A DNA stretch of 56,128 bases from Streptomyces fructofermentans (lineage in GTDB: Bacteria; Actinomycetota; Actinomycetes; Streptomycetales; Streptomycetaceae). The position numbers and the translations under genes are program-made. Numbering within the stretch: position 1 is the first letter of the stretch; each line of letters begins with the position of its first letter. The stretch covers positions 1-56,128 of the forward strand of contig NZ_BMWD01000038.1 of NCBI RefSeq assembly GCF_014651055.1, read 5' to 3'. Positions 8,830 to 17,114 of this stretch are shown one piece after another. Under the pieces are notes generated by a model. It made no database searches, had not been told where the DNA came from, and saw only the letters and a list, made by a program, of their open reading frames with translations.

Positions 8830-9225
8830 TCACGCGACGGCGGTCCCCTCCAGCTCGACCAGCTGGCCCGGCACCGCTAGCCGTGCCACCCCGAGCAGCG
8901 TGCTGGTCGGCGCCACCCCGGCGGCGCCCAACCGCGCCGCCAGCCCGCCGTAGTGCCGCAGGAGGAGATCGACGTCGGTCGTGTAGACGTTGAGCCGGAC
9001 GAGGTTCGCGACGGACATCCCGGCCCCGGCGAGCACGGCCTCCAGGTTGTCGATGCTCAGCGTCAACTGCGCCGCCATGTCGCCCTCGTGCAGGGGCTTG
9101 CCGTCGGCGCTCATCGCGGTCTGCCCCGAGACGTACAGGGTCCGCGTGTGCCCGGAGACGACCTCGCCCTGGTTGAATCCCAACTCCACCGACCACGGCA
9201 CCGGGTTGACCGCCGTTCGTTGCAT
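8830..9225 (-). CDS. RidA/YjgF-family protein (enamine/imine deaminase type)
   Basis: The 131-aa product begins MQRTAVNPVPWS. It has the standard RidA layout: GEVVSGHTRTLYVSGQTAM near the N-terminus, the central LVRLNVYTTD strand, and a C-terminal VARLAVPGQLVELEGTAVA in which the arginine occupies the place of the conserved RidA substrate-binding Arg. RidA proteins hydrolyse reactive 2-aminoacrylate-type enamines. This copy may be a specialised YjgF/RidA subgroup, because it is divergently paired with a WYL regulator across 146 bp that contain a perfect palindrome. Confidence 0.85.
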   Translation of the reverse strand: MQRTAVNPVPWSVELGFNQGEVVSGHTRTLYVSGQTAMSADGKPLHEGDMAAQLTLSIDNLEAVLAGAGMSVANLVRLNVYTTDVDLLLRHYGGLAARLGAAGVAPTSTLLGVARLAVPGQLVELEGTAVA

Positions 9226-9329
9226 TCCCACGCCGACTCCATTCGATTCACGGGCTGTTCGCACGCCGCCCGGCCCTGCCGGCTCGGCCGGCCGCCGGTC
9301 CCGACGTCGTGCGAACGAGCCTGCCCGCG

Positions 9330-9354
9330 ATACATGACACCCTCGGTCATGTAT
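9330..9354. promoter_or_regulatory. Perfect palindromic operator candidate between RidA and WYL-regulator genes
   Basis: ATACATGAC (9330-9338) and GTCATGTAT (9346-9354) are exact reverse complements separated by the 7-nt spacer ACCCTCG. The site ends 17 bp before the regulator ATG at 9372 and lies 105 bp from the RidA start. The natural inference is autoregulation plus control of RidA by the adjacent HTH-WYL protein. Confidence 0.65.
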
Positions 9355-9371
9355 TCCGTTAGCGTTTCCGC

Positions 9372-10343
9372 ATGCGCGCCGATCGGCTGGTCTCGCTCGT
9401 ACTCCTGCTGCGTCAGCGCGGCCGGCTGACCGCGGGCACACTCGCTCGCGAGCTGGAGGTGTCCACCCGCACCGTGCTGCGCGACATCGAGGCACTGTCC
9501 GCGGCCGGAGTCCCGGTCTACGCGGAGCGCGGCCGGCACGGCGGATTCTCGCTGATGCCCGGGTTCCGCACCGAGCTGACCGGACTGAACCACGACGAGG
9601 CACTCGCCCTGCTCGCCGCGGGGCCGGTGCGCGGCGAGCAGGTGTTCGGTCTCGGCCCCGCGCTCAGCTCGGCCATGCGCAAAGTGGTCGACGCGCTGCC
9701 CGAACCCCACCGCGCCACCGCGAGCGACGCGGCCCGGCGGTTCCTCGTCGAACCGGAGACGGACCTCCTCTCGCGCCCGCGCGCCACCGACGAGGTGCCC
9801 GACGCCGTGATGATCGAGGTCCGGCGCGCGGTGCTCGCGGGACACAGGCTGCGCATCCACTACACGCCCGCGGGCCGTGCCCCGCAGTGGCGCACCGTGG
9901 ACCCGATCGGGCTGGTCACCGTACGCGAGCGCGGCTACCTGCTGGCCACGCGGTCGGGCGAGGACCGTACCTACCGGCTGTCGCGGGTGACGGCAGCCGA
10001 AGAGCTCCCCGAGGCGGCGCAGAGGCCCGACAGGGTCGATCTCGACCGCGTCTGGCGGGAGCGGTCCGCGCGGTTCCTCGGCGACGGCCACATCACCGTG
10101 CTGGTACGGGTGGACCCGGCGAGGCGGCGGGACCTGCTGGACACGGCGGTGGCGGTCCGCGCCGAGGAACCCGGCGCGGACGGATGGCCGCGCCTGGAGC
10201 TGACCTACCAGGACGCGCGGCACGCCGAATGGGCCCTGTGGCAGCTCGGCACGGACGCGGAAGCGCTGACTCCGCAGTCGCTGCGCGCCGCACTGCGAGA
10301 CCGCGCCACCGAAATGGCAGCCCACTACGGCACCCCGCCCTGA
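9372..10343 (+). CDS. YafY-type HTH_11/WYL-domain transcriptional regulator
   Basis: A 323-aa protein with an N-terminal winged helix of the HTH_11 type (residues 1-60, LVLLLRQRGRLTAGTLARELEVSTRTVLRDIEAL, given here as two pieces: the scaffold helix and the recognition helix STRTVLRDI). It is followed by the YAERGRHGGFSL wing and a WYL effector-binding domain at about 145-225 (HYTPAGRAPQWRTVDPIGLV, RGYLLATRSG). A WCX-like C-terminal extension completes the usual length. WYL proteins sense small ligands or nucleic acids. Its position beside the palindrome at 9330-9354 supports autoregulation and control of the divergent RidA gene. Confidence 0.9.
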   Translation: MRADRLVSLVLLLRQRGRLTAGTLARELEVSTRTVLRDIEALSAAGVPVYAERGRHGGFSLMPGFRTELTGLNHDEALALLAAGPVRGEQVFGLGPALSSAMRKVVDALPEPHRATASDAARRFLVEPETDLLSRPRATDEVPDAVMIEVRRAVLAGHRLRIHYTPAGRAPQWRTVDPIGLVTVRERGYLLATRSGEDRTYRLSRVTAAEELPEAAQRPDRVDLDRVWRERSARFLGDGHITVLVRVDPARRRDLLDTAVAVRAEEPGADGWPRLELTYQDARHAEWALWQLGTDAEALTPQSLRAALRDRATEMAAHYGTPP

Positions 10344-10375
10344 GCCCGTCCGCCGCCGCGAGGTCCGAGCCCTTC

Positions 10376-10417
10376 CGCGGCCGTGGGGACTGAGCCCCGA
10401 GCCCGTCCACGGCCGCG
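10376..10417. terminator. Terminator-like inverted repeat between convergent genes
   Basis: An 11-bp perfect repeat (10376-10386 with 10407-10417) with a 20-nt spacer lies between the WYL regulator stop and the RecQ stop. Confidence 0.55.
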
Positions 10418-10466
10418 ACGTCCGACCGGGCACCCGCGGGCGGAGTCCCGGGGAGGGCCGGCGGCG

Positions 10467-12194
10467 TCAGCCCCTCGTCGCGGCCGGCGGCACCGGCGTC
10501 AGCAGGCCCCGTGCCTTGACGGCCGGGAGGGACAGCGTGCGGTAGCCCACGCTCGCGAACAGGACCGTGACCCTGTCCCCCTCCTCGCTCATCACCTCGC
10601 CCTCGCCCCAGGTACTGTGCCCCACCCGCGTACCGGGCGGGAACAGGCCGTCGGCCGCCACCGATTCCTGCGGTTCGGGACCAGTACCGGACAGGATGTC
10701 CCCCGTGCGGGCGGGGGACTCCCTCAACTCCTGGGTACGGGCGCAGTTGTCGCAGCCCGCGCAGTCGCCCTCGGCCAGGCTCTCACCGAAGTACCCGAGC
10801 ATGTGCCGCCGCCGGCAGCCGTTCGTCTCGGCGTAGGCGCGCATCATCTCCACCCGGGACCGCTCCAGGTCGACGCGGGCGGAAGCGATCCGCATCGCCT
10901 CGCCGACGCACTCGTCCCGGCGCGCCCCGGGCACCGCCCGTACGCCGCGCTTGTGCGTCGTGACGGCTCCGGCCTCCTCCAGCAGATGCAGCATCGACGT
11001 CAACGGCGTCTGGGACAGACCGGTCCGTTCGCGCAGCACGGTCGCCGTGACCGGCCCGCCGTGCTCGCGCACGGTGTCGACGAGCGAGCCCAGCACCTCC
11101 GGGTCGGGGTGGGCGCCCGTCCGGAACCGCTGCACGCCGAGGTCCTCGGGCCGGTACGCGAGGATCGCCGTCGACGGTTCCCCGTCACGGCCGGCCCGGC
11201 CGATCTCCTGGTAGTAGGAGTCGAGCGAACCGGGCACCGAAGCGTGCAGTACGAAGCGGATGTTCGGCTTGTCGATGCCCATCCCGAACGCGGAGGTGGC
11301 GACGACCACGTCGAGTTCGCCGTCCCGGAAGCGGTCGTGCGTCCGGGAGCGCTCGGCCGCCGACAGCCCCGCGTGGTAGGCCGCGCTGTCGAACCCGAGC
11401 GCCGCCAGCTCCCGCGCGTACTCCTCGCTCTCGCGCCGCGTCCCCGCGTAGACGATGCCCGGCTTGGCCTCGGCCGCCGCCCGTTCCACCACCCACCGGC
11501 GCTTCCCCGTGTTCTCCCGGTGGCGTACGACCTCCAGGGTGATGTTGCGGCGGTCGAACCCCGCGACCACCTCGTGCGCGTCGCGCATACCGAGCCGCTC
11601 CACGATGTCCGCCCGCACGGGCGCGGCCGCGCTGGCGGTGAGGGCGAGGAGGGGAGGCCGGCCGATGCGTTCGCGCACCCGGCCCAGGGACAGGTAGTCG
11701 GGCCGGAAGTCGTATCCCCACGAGGACACGCAGTGCGCCTCGTCGACCACCATCAGCGCGGGGGCCGCCGCCGCGATCTGCTCCACCACCTCGTCCTTCG
11801 CGAGCTGCTCCGGCGAGACGAACAGGAAGTCCAGCCTGCCCTCGCGTACGCGCTCCCACACTGCCTCGTTGTCCCGCGCCCGCTGCGCAGAGTTGACGGC
11901 CGAGGCACCCGACCCCTCGATGCGGGCGAGATTGGCGACCTGGTCCCGCTGGAGTGCTATCAAGGGCGAGACCACGACGGTCGGCCCCTCCAGCAGCACA
12001 CCCGGCACCTGGTACACGGCGGACTTCCCCGCACCTGTGGGCATGACCACGATGGTGTCGCGCCCCTCCATCACGGCGCTCATGGCCGCGAGTTGGGAGG
12101 GGCGCAGCTTCTGCCAGCCGAACACCTCACGGGCACAGCGGTCAAGGCGCCTCCTGAGCGACCTGGTCCTGAAGTATCCGACCTTGATGCGCAT
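10467..12194 (-). CDS. RecQ-family ATP-dependent DNA helicase
   Basis: A 575-aa superfamily 2 helicase. The start at 12194 (MRIKVGYF) has AGGAG eight bases upstream; the open frame continues to 12422 but without support. Walker A is PTGAGKS at about 52-58, with the DEAHC box near 150 and motif VI QEIGRAGRDG about 315. A RecQ zinc site follows, formed by the four cysteines of NGCRRR, GDCAGC and DNC. The C-terminal tail (GTRVGHSTWGEGEV) resembles the small Tudor-like tail seen on UvrD/PcrA helicases, and there is no HRDC domain. Expected role: unwinding of recombination or repair intermediates. It is a second-type actinobacterial RecQ rather than the canonical longer enzyme. Confidence 0.9.
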   Translation of the reverse strand: MRIKVGYFRTRSLRRRLDRCAREVFGWQKLRPSQLAAMSAVMEGRDTIVVMPTGAGKSAVYQVPGVLLEGPTVVVSPLIALQRDQVANLARIEGSGASAVNSAQRARDNEAVWERVREGRLDFLFVSPEQLAKDEVVEQIAAAAPALMVVDEAHCVSSWGYDFRPDYLSLGRVRERIGRPPLLALTASAAAPVRADIVERLGMRDAHEVVAGFDRRNITLEVVRHRENTGKRRWVVERAAAEAKPGIVYAGTRRESEEYARELAALGFDSAAYHAGLSAAERSRTHDRFRDGELDVVVATSAFGMGIDKPNIRFVLHASVPGSLDSYYQEIGRAGRDGEPSTAILAYRPEDLGVQRFRTGAHPDPEVLGSLVDTVREHGGPVTATVLRERTGLSQTPLTSMLHLLEEAGAVTTHKRGVRAVPGARRDECVGEAMRIASARVDLERSRVEMMRAYAETNGCRRRHMLGYFGESLAEGDCAGCDNCARTQELRESPARTGDILSGTGPEPQESVAADGLFPPGTRVGHSTWGEGEVMSEEGDRVTVLFASVGYRTLSLPAVKARGLLTPVPPAATRG

Positions 12195-12494
12195 GGCACT
12201 CCTGACGCGACTCTCCAGCGGGTTCGGCGTCCGTGTACCCCCCGGCAGGACGAAAAACGGCCCGCCCGTACGAAAGTTGTCGCTCCGTGTCCTCGTCCGG
12301 CGCTCCGCGGGGGCCGACGGCGACGGCTCGGGCCCCGTGACGAGGGTGCCTGCCGCCCGGCGCCGTCGCTCCCCGCCCGCCTGCGGCACCCACCGGCGGC
12401 CCCCCTGGGTGCTCGCGGGCACCCAGGGGCGACCCCTTCGAGCGGCCGCCCCCGACGGCCCTCGGTGGGACGGCCGTCTTCAAGCCCCGGTCGG

Positions 12495-14198
12495 TCAGGC
12501 CCTGTTCGCCGGGTGGGGCGACCCGGACCTGCGGACGTGCAGAACGCTGCCGTCCAGCGGAAGGGGTGTTCGGCCGACCAGAGTGAGTCCCGCGTCGGCG
12601 AACAGCCTGGCGTAGTGGTGGGCACGCCGCTCACGGCCGCCGACGTTGCACATCATGTGCAGGTCCCACGCCGTGGCCAGCGAGGCCGAACCGTCCGCCG
12701 GCAGGACGCGTTCGACGACGAGCAGATCGGCGTCGTCGGACATCGCCCGGGCGCAGTGGCGCAGGATCTCGCGACAGCGTTCGTCGTCCCAGTCGTGCAG
12801 GACGCGGGACAGGACGTACACATCGCCGCCCGCGGGCACGTCGGCGAAGTCGCCCGCCACGAACGCGCACCGCTCGGCGTGGCCGGCCGTGCCGAGGAGG
12901 CGGCGTGCGGTCTCCACCGTGTGTGGGCGCTCCAGCAGGAGACCGTGCAGGCGGGGGTGTGCGGAAAGGATTCGCCCGAGCAGTTCCCCGTTGCCTCCGG
13001 CGATGTCGACGACCGTGGCCCCATCACCCGCTTCGGTGAGGACCGGGTGGGCGGGCAGCGGGTCGAACATCCGCGAGCCGGCCGCCATCGACTGGTCGAA
13101 GAGGACGGCGAGTTCGGGATCTCGGGCGAAGTGGTCGAAGTGGTTCTCGCCGAAGCGCTCCTCGAAGGCGACCCGTCCGGTGCGCACGGTGTCGGCGAGC
13201 CCCGCGAAGGACTCGTAGAACGGCCCTCCGTACATCAGCGCCAGTGACCGCATCGATCCTGCGGTGTCGGTGCGCAGCAGACGGCCGGTGTCCGTGAGCC
13301 GGAAGCCGTCGCGGTCCTCGTCCACCACGCCGAGCATGGCGAGGTAGCGCAGCAGGGTGGTCAGGTTCGGTGCCAGGACTCCGGTGTCCCGCGCGAGCCG
13401 GGTCACGTCGACGCTCCGCTCCCCGTGCATGGCGTCCGCGACCGCCAGCCGCGTGAACGCGGTGAGGGCCTGCGTCGTCCAGGCGCCGGTCAGCAGGCGC
13501 AGCAGCGTCTCGGCGGGCTGCCTCCTGCGGTGCTCGTCCAGGTGGGCGTCCAGGATGTCGCGGTGGTCGCCGGGTACGTACAACTCCACGCGCCGGTAAC
13601 CGGCCTTGGCCTCGGCGGGCGCGGTGAAGTAGAACACCGTGCCGTTCTCGTGCGGGTTGTACCCGCCGCCGTCGGGTGTGGCGCCGTACCGTCCGAAGAC
13701 GGCGCACAGGCCCCGCAGCACCAAGGGGTCCGGGGCCTCGACCTCGAAGGCGACATGTGCCTCGTGCTGCCGTTCGCGCTCGTGCTCGGCGACCGGGGCC
13801 AGGTCCGAGCCGGGAGGCACGGTCAGCGCGAACACCTCGACCATCCGCCGTGTCCCGTCGAGGCACTCCACCGTCGGGCGCAGAATGCTGACGTCGAGCT
13901 CCGCCGCCGCACGGTGGCCGTGCCGTACCGCGAGGCGCTCGCGCACGACGACACTCGGTCGTGGAGGCGTGTCCGGGACGAGCCCGCACTCGGCGAGCGC
14001 GGTGGCCAGCGCCTCCTTGTCGGGCGGGAAGACGAGCAGCGCCGCGTGGGAGAAGTCGCAGCGCTCCACCAGGGCGCGCAGCTCCGGGCCGTCGAGCCCG
14101 GGCAGCAGCAGCGGGAGCAGTGTGGCGGTGTCCTGTTCCTTGACGAAGTCGACCGTCGCGCGCAGGCGGGACGTGTCGCCCGACAATGCCGTGATCAT
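12495..14198 (-). CDS. SAM-dependent O-methyltransferase (COMT-like) with unrecognised N-terminal domain
   Basis: The 567-aa product starts MITALSGDTSR, with GAGGA about 12 bases upstream. Residues about 235-567 are a plant-type/acetylserotonin O-methyltransferase: a dimerisation helix region (LTAFTRLAVADAM), a winged helix (LTTLLRYLAML), the SAM loop VDIAGGNGE near 395, and VLHDWDDE, whose His is the usual catalytic base. Residues 1-230 are extra compared with the family's roughly 340 aa. They contain HEAHVAFEV, a Gly-rich loop and RVELYVPG, which faintly recall a vicinal-oxygen-chelate fold, but I cannot name the domain. The gene follows the flavin hydroxylase gene by 113 bp on the same strand, suggesting sequential hydroxylation and O-methylation of an aromatic compound. 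Confidence 0.8.
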   Translation of the reverse strand: MITALSGDTSRLRATVDFVKEQDTATLLPLLLPGLDGPELRALVERCDFSHAALLVFPPDKEALATALAECGLVPDTPPRPSVVVRERLAVRHGHRAAAELDVSILRPTVECLDGTRRMVEVFALTVPPGSDLAPVAEHERERQHEAHVAFEVEAPDPLVLRGLCAVFGRYGATPDGGGYNPHENGTVFYFTAPAEAKAGYRRVELYVPGDHRDILDAHLDEHRRRQPAETLLRLLTGAWTTQALTAFTRLAVADAMHGERSVDVTRLARDTGVLAPNLTTLLRYLAMLGVVDEDRDGFRLTDTGRLLRTDTAGSMRSLALMYGGPFYESFAGLADTVRTGRVAFEERFGENHFDHFARDPELAVLFDQSMAAGSRMFDPLPAHPVLTEAGDGATVVDIAGGNGELLGRILSAHPRLHGLLLERPHTVETARRLLGTAGHAERCAFVAGDFADVPAGGDVYVLSRVLHDWDDERCREILRHCARAMSDDADLLVVERVLPADGSASLATAWDLHMMCNVGGRERRAHHYARLFADAGLTLVGRTPLPLDGSVLHVRRSGSPHPANRA

Positions 14199-14249
14199 TG
14201 CGGGGGGATCCTCATTCCGGTGTTCGGATGAACGCGTACGGATGCACGC

Positions 14250-14311
14250 GGGAAGCGGGGAAGCGGGGGTGCGGGAATCGGGAAGCAGGAAGGGGGGTGA
14301 GGGGCGGCGGG
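14250..14311 (+). repeat. G-run cluster with G-quadruplex potential
   Basis: At least seven runs of three or more G (14250, 14257, 14265, 14273, 14280, 14292, 14301) are separated by short AAGC/TGC/AATC spacers, with repeated GGGAAGC words. They fill most of the gap between the two minus-strand genes and end at the hydroxylase stop codon. The G-rich strand is the template strand for these genes. Confidence 0.6.
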
Positions 14312-15523
14312 CTATACCCCGACGTAGTGCTCGGCGAACCAGTCCTGCTGGCTTCGCGAGGTGCGCAGCGACGCGAGGCGCGAGCGGCGCAGGGAGTTGT
14401 GGAACAGCGACTCGCCGTCCGTGCCGGACGGGCCGTGCAGCAGCCCGATCATCCAGTGCGAGAACTCCTGCGCCCGCCAGATGTGTGACAGACAGCGGGA
14501 CGAATAGGCGTCGAGGCCCGTGGGGTCCCCGGCTGCGAGGTCGTCGATCAGGGCCTGGGCCAGGATCGACGCCTCGAGGACCGCGAGGTTGGCGCCCTTG
14601 GCCGCGGAGGGGCTGATGAGCCCGGCGGCATCGCCCACGAGGAACAGGGCGCCGTGGCGCAGCGGTTCGAGCACGTCGGACTCCAGGGCGACGACCGAGC
14701 GCTGCACGACGCGGCCCCGGCGCAGTGAGCCGTACTCCCTCGCCCGCATGCGCAGCTCCAGCTCGTCCCAGATCCGCTCCTCGGACCAGCCATCGGCGCG
14801 GGTGCCGCGCTCGCACTGCAGGTAGTAGCGGGTGACGTCGCTTGTGCGGGCCATGTGCCCGGCGAATCCGCGCTCGTGGACCGCGTACCCGACCGCGTCG
14901 AGACTGGGCGGCGCCTCGGCGAGCAGCCCGAGCCAGGTCACGCCGTGGTCGCGGTGGTGGCGGATCGTGCCGGCCGGCAGTGAGCGCCGGGCGGCGCCGT
15001 GACGGCCGTCGCAGCCGGCCACGTACCGCGCCCGCCACCGTCCCTGCCGTCCGTCGGCCTCGCGTACGGTCACTTCCGGCCTGTCACCGTCCGCCTCGAG
15101 CACGGCCTCGGCCCGGGTGCCGAAGCGGACTTGTCCGCCGCGTTCCAGGAACCTGGTCAACAGGTCGGTGACCAGGTTCTGTTGGGGGTACACGGTGTGC
15201 GGTTCGCCCTGTCCCAGGCCGCTGTAGTCGAGCCGGAACCGGCCGTCCTCGGTACGGAACTCGCAGGTGCTGTGGATCTGTCCGTGCCGGTGCAGTCCGT
15301 CGGCGAGACCGTGTCGGCTCAGGACGCGCACCGTGTTGGCGGCCAGGAACCCGGCACGTGCCCGTGTCTGCACATGAGTTCGCTCCGCCCGCTCCAGGAC
15401 GACACAGTCGATTCCCCGGTCCACCAGGATGTTGCCGAGCACGAGCCCGGCCGGCCCGGCTCCGAGTACGAGTACATCGGTCACGTGGTCCGCCGGTCGC
15501 CGCCGACGCTTCCCGTCTGTCAC
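14312..15523 (-). CDS. FAD-dependent aromatic hydroxylase, 4-hydroxybenzoate 3-monooxygenase type
   Basis: A class A flavoprotein monooxygenase of about 400 aa. It has the Rossmann motif VLVLGAGPAGLVLG near the start, the DG motif in VAGCDGRHGAAR, and the GD motif LVGDAAGLISPSAAKGANLA. The overall pattern (VYPQQNLVTDLL, YYLQCERG) matches PobA-like p-hydroxybenzoate hydroxylases. Three starts are possible: TTG 15547, GTG 15523 or GTG 15484. I use 15523 because TAGTAT lies eight bases before it, allowing a leaderless mRNA, and no ribosome-binding site fits; 15484 gives the most family-like N-terminus. No protocatechuate ring-cleavage genes are adjacent, so a biosynthetic or modifying role with the downstream methyltransferase is likely. 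Confidence 0.85.
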   Translation of the reverse strand: MTDGKRRRRPADHVTDVLVLGAGPAGLVLGNILVDRGIDCVVLERAERTHVQTRARAGFLAANTVRVLSRHGLADGLHRHGQIHSTCEFRTEDGRFRLDYSGLGQGEPHTVYPQQNLVTDLLTRFLERGGQVRFGTRAEAVLEADGDRPEVTVREADGRQGRWRARYVAGCDGRHGAARRSLPAGTIRHHRDHGVTWLGLLAEAPPSLDAVGYAVHERGFAGHMARTSDVTRYYLQCERGTRADGWSEERIWDELELRMRAREYGSLRRGRVVQRSVVALESDVLEPLRHGALFLVGDAAGLISPSAAKGANLAVLEASILAQALIDDLAAGDPTGLDAYSSRCLSHIWRAQEFSHWMIGLLHGPSGTDGESLFHNSLRRSRLASLRTSRSQQDWFAEHYVGV

Positions 15524-15541
15524 GGAACGAAATACTAAGTA
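15524..15541 (-). promoter_or_regulatory. Candidate -10 box and small palindrome before the hydroxylase
   Basis: Read on the minus strand, TAGTAT is followed by eight bases and then the GTG at 15523, the spacing of a leaderless transcript. The box overlaps the palindrome TACTTAGTA, which could be an operator half. No good -35 hexamer is visible, so an activator might be needed. Confidence 0.3.
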
Positions 15542-15764
15542 GGCCAAGATCAGTTACTGCGCCGAAATCACCTGAATGCCCGTCTCGAACAGCAAAGTGA
15601 TCACGTCCGTGGAAGGCCGTTGCGGCAGCGGGCGGCGTGGTCGGCCGCCCGGCGGCGGGGCGAGCGGTCCCGGGACCGCCCGGGCCACCACCGATCGGCC
15701 CGCTTCCGCTCACCGTCGGGCCGCGCTCAGGGGCGCTTACCCACGCGTCGTGGGCGAGGGTGAC

Positions 15765-16337
15765 CTATCCCAGCGACACTGTGCGCAGGGGTTCGCCGCT
15801 CGCGGTGAGATCGACGAGGTGGACCTGCTTGTCCTCCGCGCTCCCGGTGACCAGGCGCACCCGGTCCGGTCCGGCCCACGAGGCCTTTATCAGGGCGGAG
15901 GCATCCCCGTTGATGTGGCCGACGTGCCAACGGCGCTTGGTCAGTCCGGATCCTTCGTCGACGTAGACCCACCACAGCGGATCGATCATCGCCGCCCCTT
16001 GCTCCACCACCAGGTGCCGGTCGGCGCGATCGGGGGCCGCGTCGTTCAACGTCACTTCGGGCCCGGCGCCGCCGAACAGCACGAGCGGCACCGCCATGAG
16101 CCCGCTGAGTGCCGCCGCCACCACGACCAGTCCCCGAACGACAAGGTTCCGTACGCCGATGATCACAGCGGCCGACAGGGCGGCCAGGGTCAGCAGGCCG
16201 AACAGCACCGGATGGTGGAGCACTTGCGCCACGACGAGCAGCCCACCCGATCGGCTGGACCACCAGCCGGCCAGCTCGGCCACCGTGAAGGTGCCCGCGG
16301 CCACCACGAGCAGCAGTACCCGTTGCCTGACCGACAT
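15765..16337 (-). CDS. Small membrane protein, unknown family
   Basis: A 190-aa product from ATG 16337, preceded by GGTGGGA. The first 90 residues contain three hydrophobic segments (VLLLVVAAGTFTVAEL, LLVVAQVLHHPVLFGLLTLAAL with VIIGVRN, and LVVVAAALSGLMAVPLVLFG). The remaining about 100 residues are hydrophilic and probably extracytoplasmic (WWVYVDEGSG, ALIKASWAGPDRVRLVTG). The C-terminal part looks like a small beta-rich domain. I do not recognise a function; similar hypothetical proteins with this layout are common in Streptomyces. Confidence 0.65.
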   Translation of the reverse strand: MSVRQRVLLLVVAAGTFTVAELAGWWSSRSGGLLVVAQVLHHPVLFGLLTLAALSAAVIIGVRNLVVRGLVVVAAALSGLMAVPLVLFGGAGPEVTLNDAAPDRADRHLVVEQGAAMIDPLWWVYVDEGSGLTKRRWHVGHINGDASALIKASWAGPDRVRLVTGSAEDKQVHLVDLTASGEPLRTVSLG

Positions 16338-16398
16338 TCCCACCACGTCCACTCCTCGATCTGCGCAACTGCTCGCCACGGGCGGAGGACCCTGGAGG

Positions 16399-16782
16399 TC
16401 AGGCATGGATCTCGCGGACCAGATCGCCGTCCCCGCCGTGGAGCTCCAGCGAGTATCGCAGCCCGAAACGGTCCAGCAGGGCGCCGAGTTCATGGAAGCG
16501 CCGCGGATCGACCACCCCGCTCAGCAGGAGGTCCGCATTCTCGACGGGGTCGATCTCCACCTGGCACCAGTCGGTCTCCACCTCGTAGCCGTACCAGGAG
16601 GACGACCTCGCCCTCCAGCCGGCGGCCACGAAGCGCTCGGCAACCGCCGAAGCACCACGACAACTGCGCAGCGTCCCGTACACGTTGTTCCCGGCGGCCT
16701 CGGCATGCTCGGCCCCGATCCACTCAGGAGCGAACCGGGGGCCGCGGTCGGAGATGTCCACACCTGGATCATGAAGCACCAT
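16399..16782 (-). CDS. Hypothetical protein, 127 aa
   Basis: The product starts MVLHDPGVD at 16782, with AGGGTGG upstream. It is soluble and acidic, with a plausible alpha/beta layout: EWIGAEHAEAAGNNVYGTL, WYGYEVETDWCQVEIDPVE, FHELGALLDRFGLRYSLEL. No family is recognised. It ends 61 bp before the membrane-protein start on the same strand, so the two are probably cotranscribed. Confidence 0.6.
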   Translation of the reverse strand: MVLHDPGVDISDRGPRFAPEWIGAEHAEAAGNNVYGTLRSCRGASAVAERFVAAGWRARSSSWYGYEVETDWCQVEIDPVENADLLLSGVVDPRRFHELGALLDRFGLRYSLELHGGDGDLVREIHA

Positions 16783-16937
16783 GCCACCCTGGATCACTCC
16801 GTTTTCGCGGGGGGCGGCAAGCTCTGACGAGCCGCCAGCCACCCTTTCGGATCATGCCGGAGCGCCAACGCCAGTCTGGCAGCAACCCGACCCGGGCGGC
16901 AGGTCGACCATCACAGTGACCTTGTCGTGGCTCCGTA

Positions 16938-17099
16938 GTGCGGCTACCGGCCTCGCGGGCCTATTACGACAAGAAGATCGCCCAGGGCAAGCACCACACC
17001 CAGGCCCTGCTTTGCCTCGCCCGGCGCCGGGCCGACGTCCTGTTCGCGATGCTCGGCGACGGAACCATCCACGAACCTCAACCCGCCAAGTGGGCCTGA
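16938..17099 (+). pseudogene. C-terminal remnant of an IS110-family transposase
   Basis: The last about 54 codons of an IS110-type transposase are readable: SRAYYDKKIAQGK, then HHTQALLCLARRRADVLFAM, ending PAKWA and a TGA at 17097-17099. This is the conserved C-terminal end of the family, in which YDRKR-x-x-GK-x-H and the ALA-RR motif precede the stop. Upstream the frame is lost: a TGA lies in frame at 16917-16919 and no DEDD or catalytic Ser region is present. The rest of the element is gone, so it is a scar and cannot transpose. Confidence 0.75.
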
Positions 17100-17114
17100 A
17101 CTGCGGTAATTGCA

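Noticed and set aside
12195..12422. RecQ N-terminal extension whose translation (GGTRTPNPLESR) looks like a tRNA-derived peptide
   Set aside because: I looked for a tRNA or attachment site on both strands, but no cloverleaf with matching acceptor stem and T-arm could be drawn.
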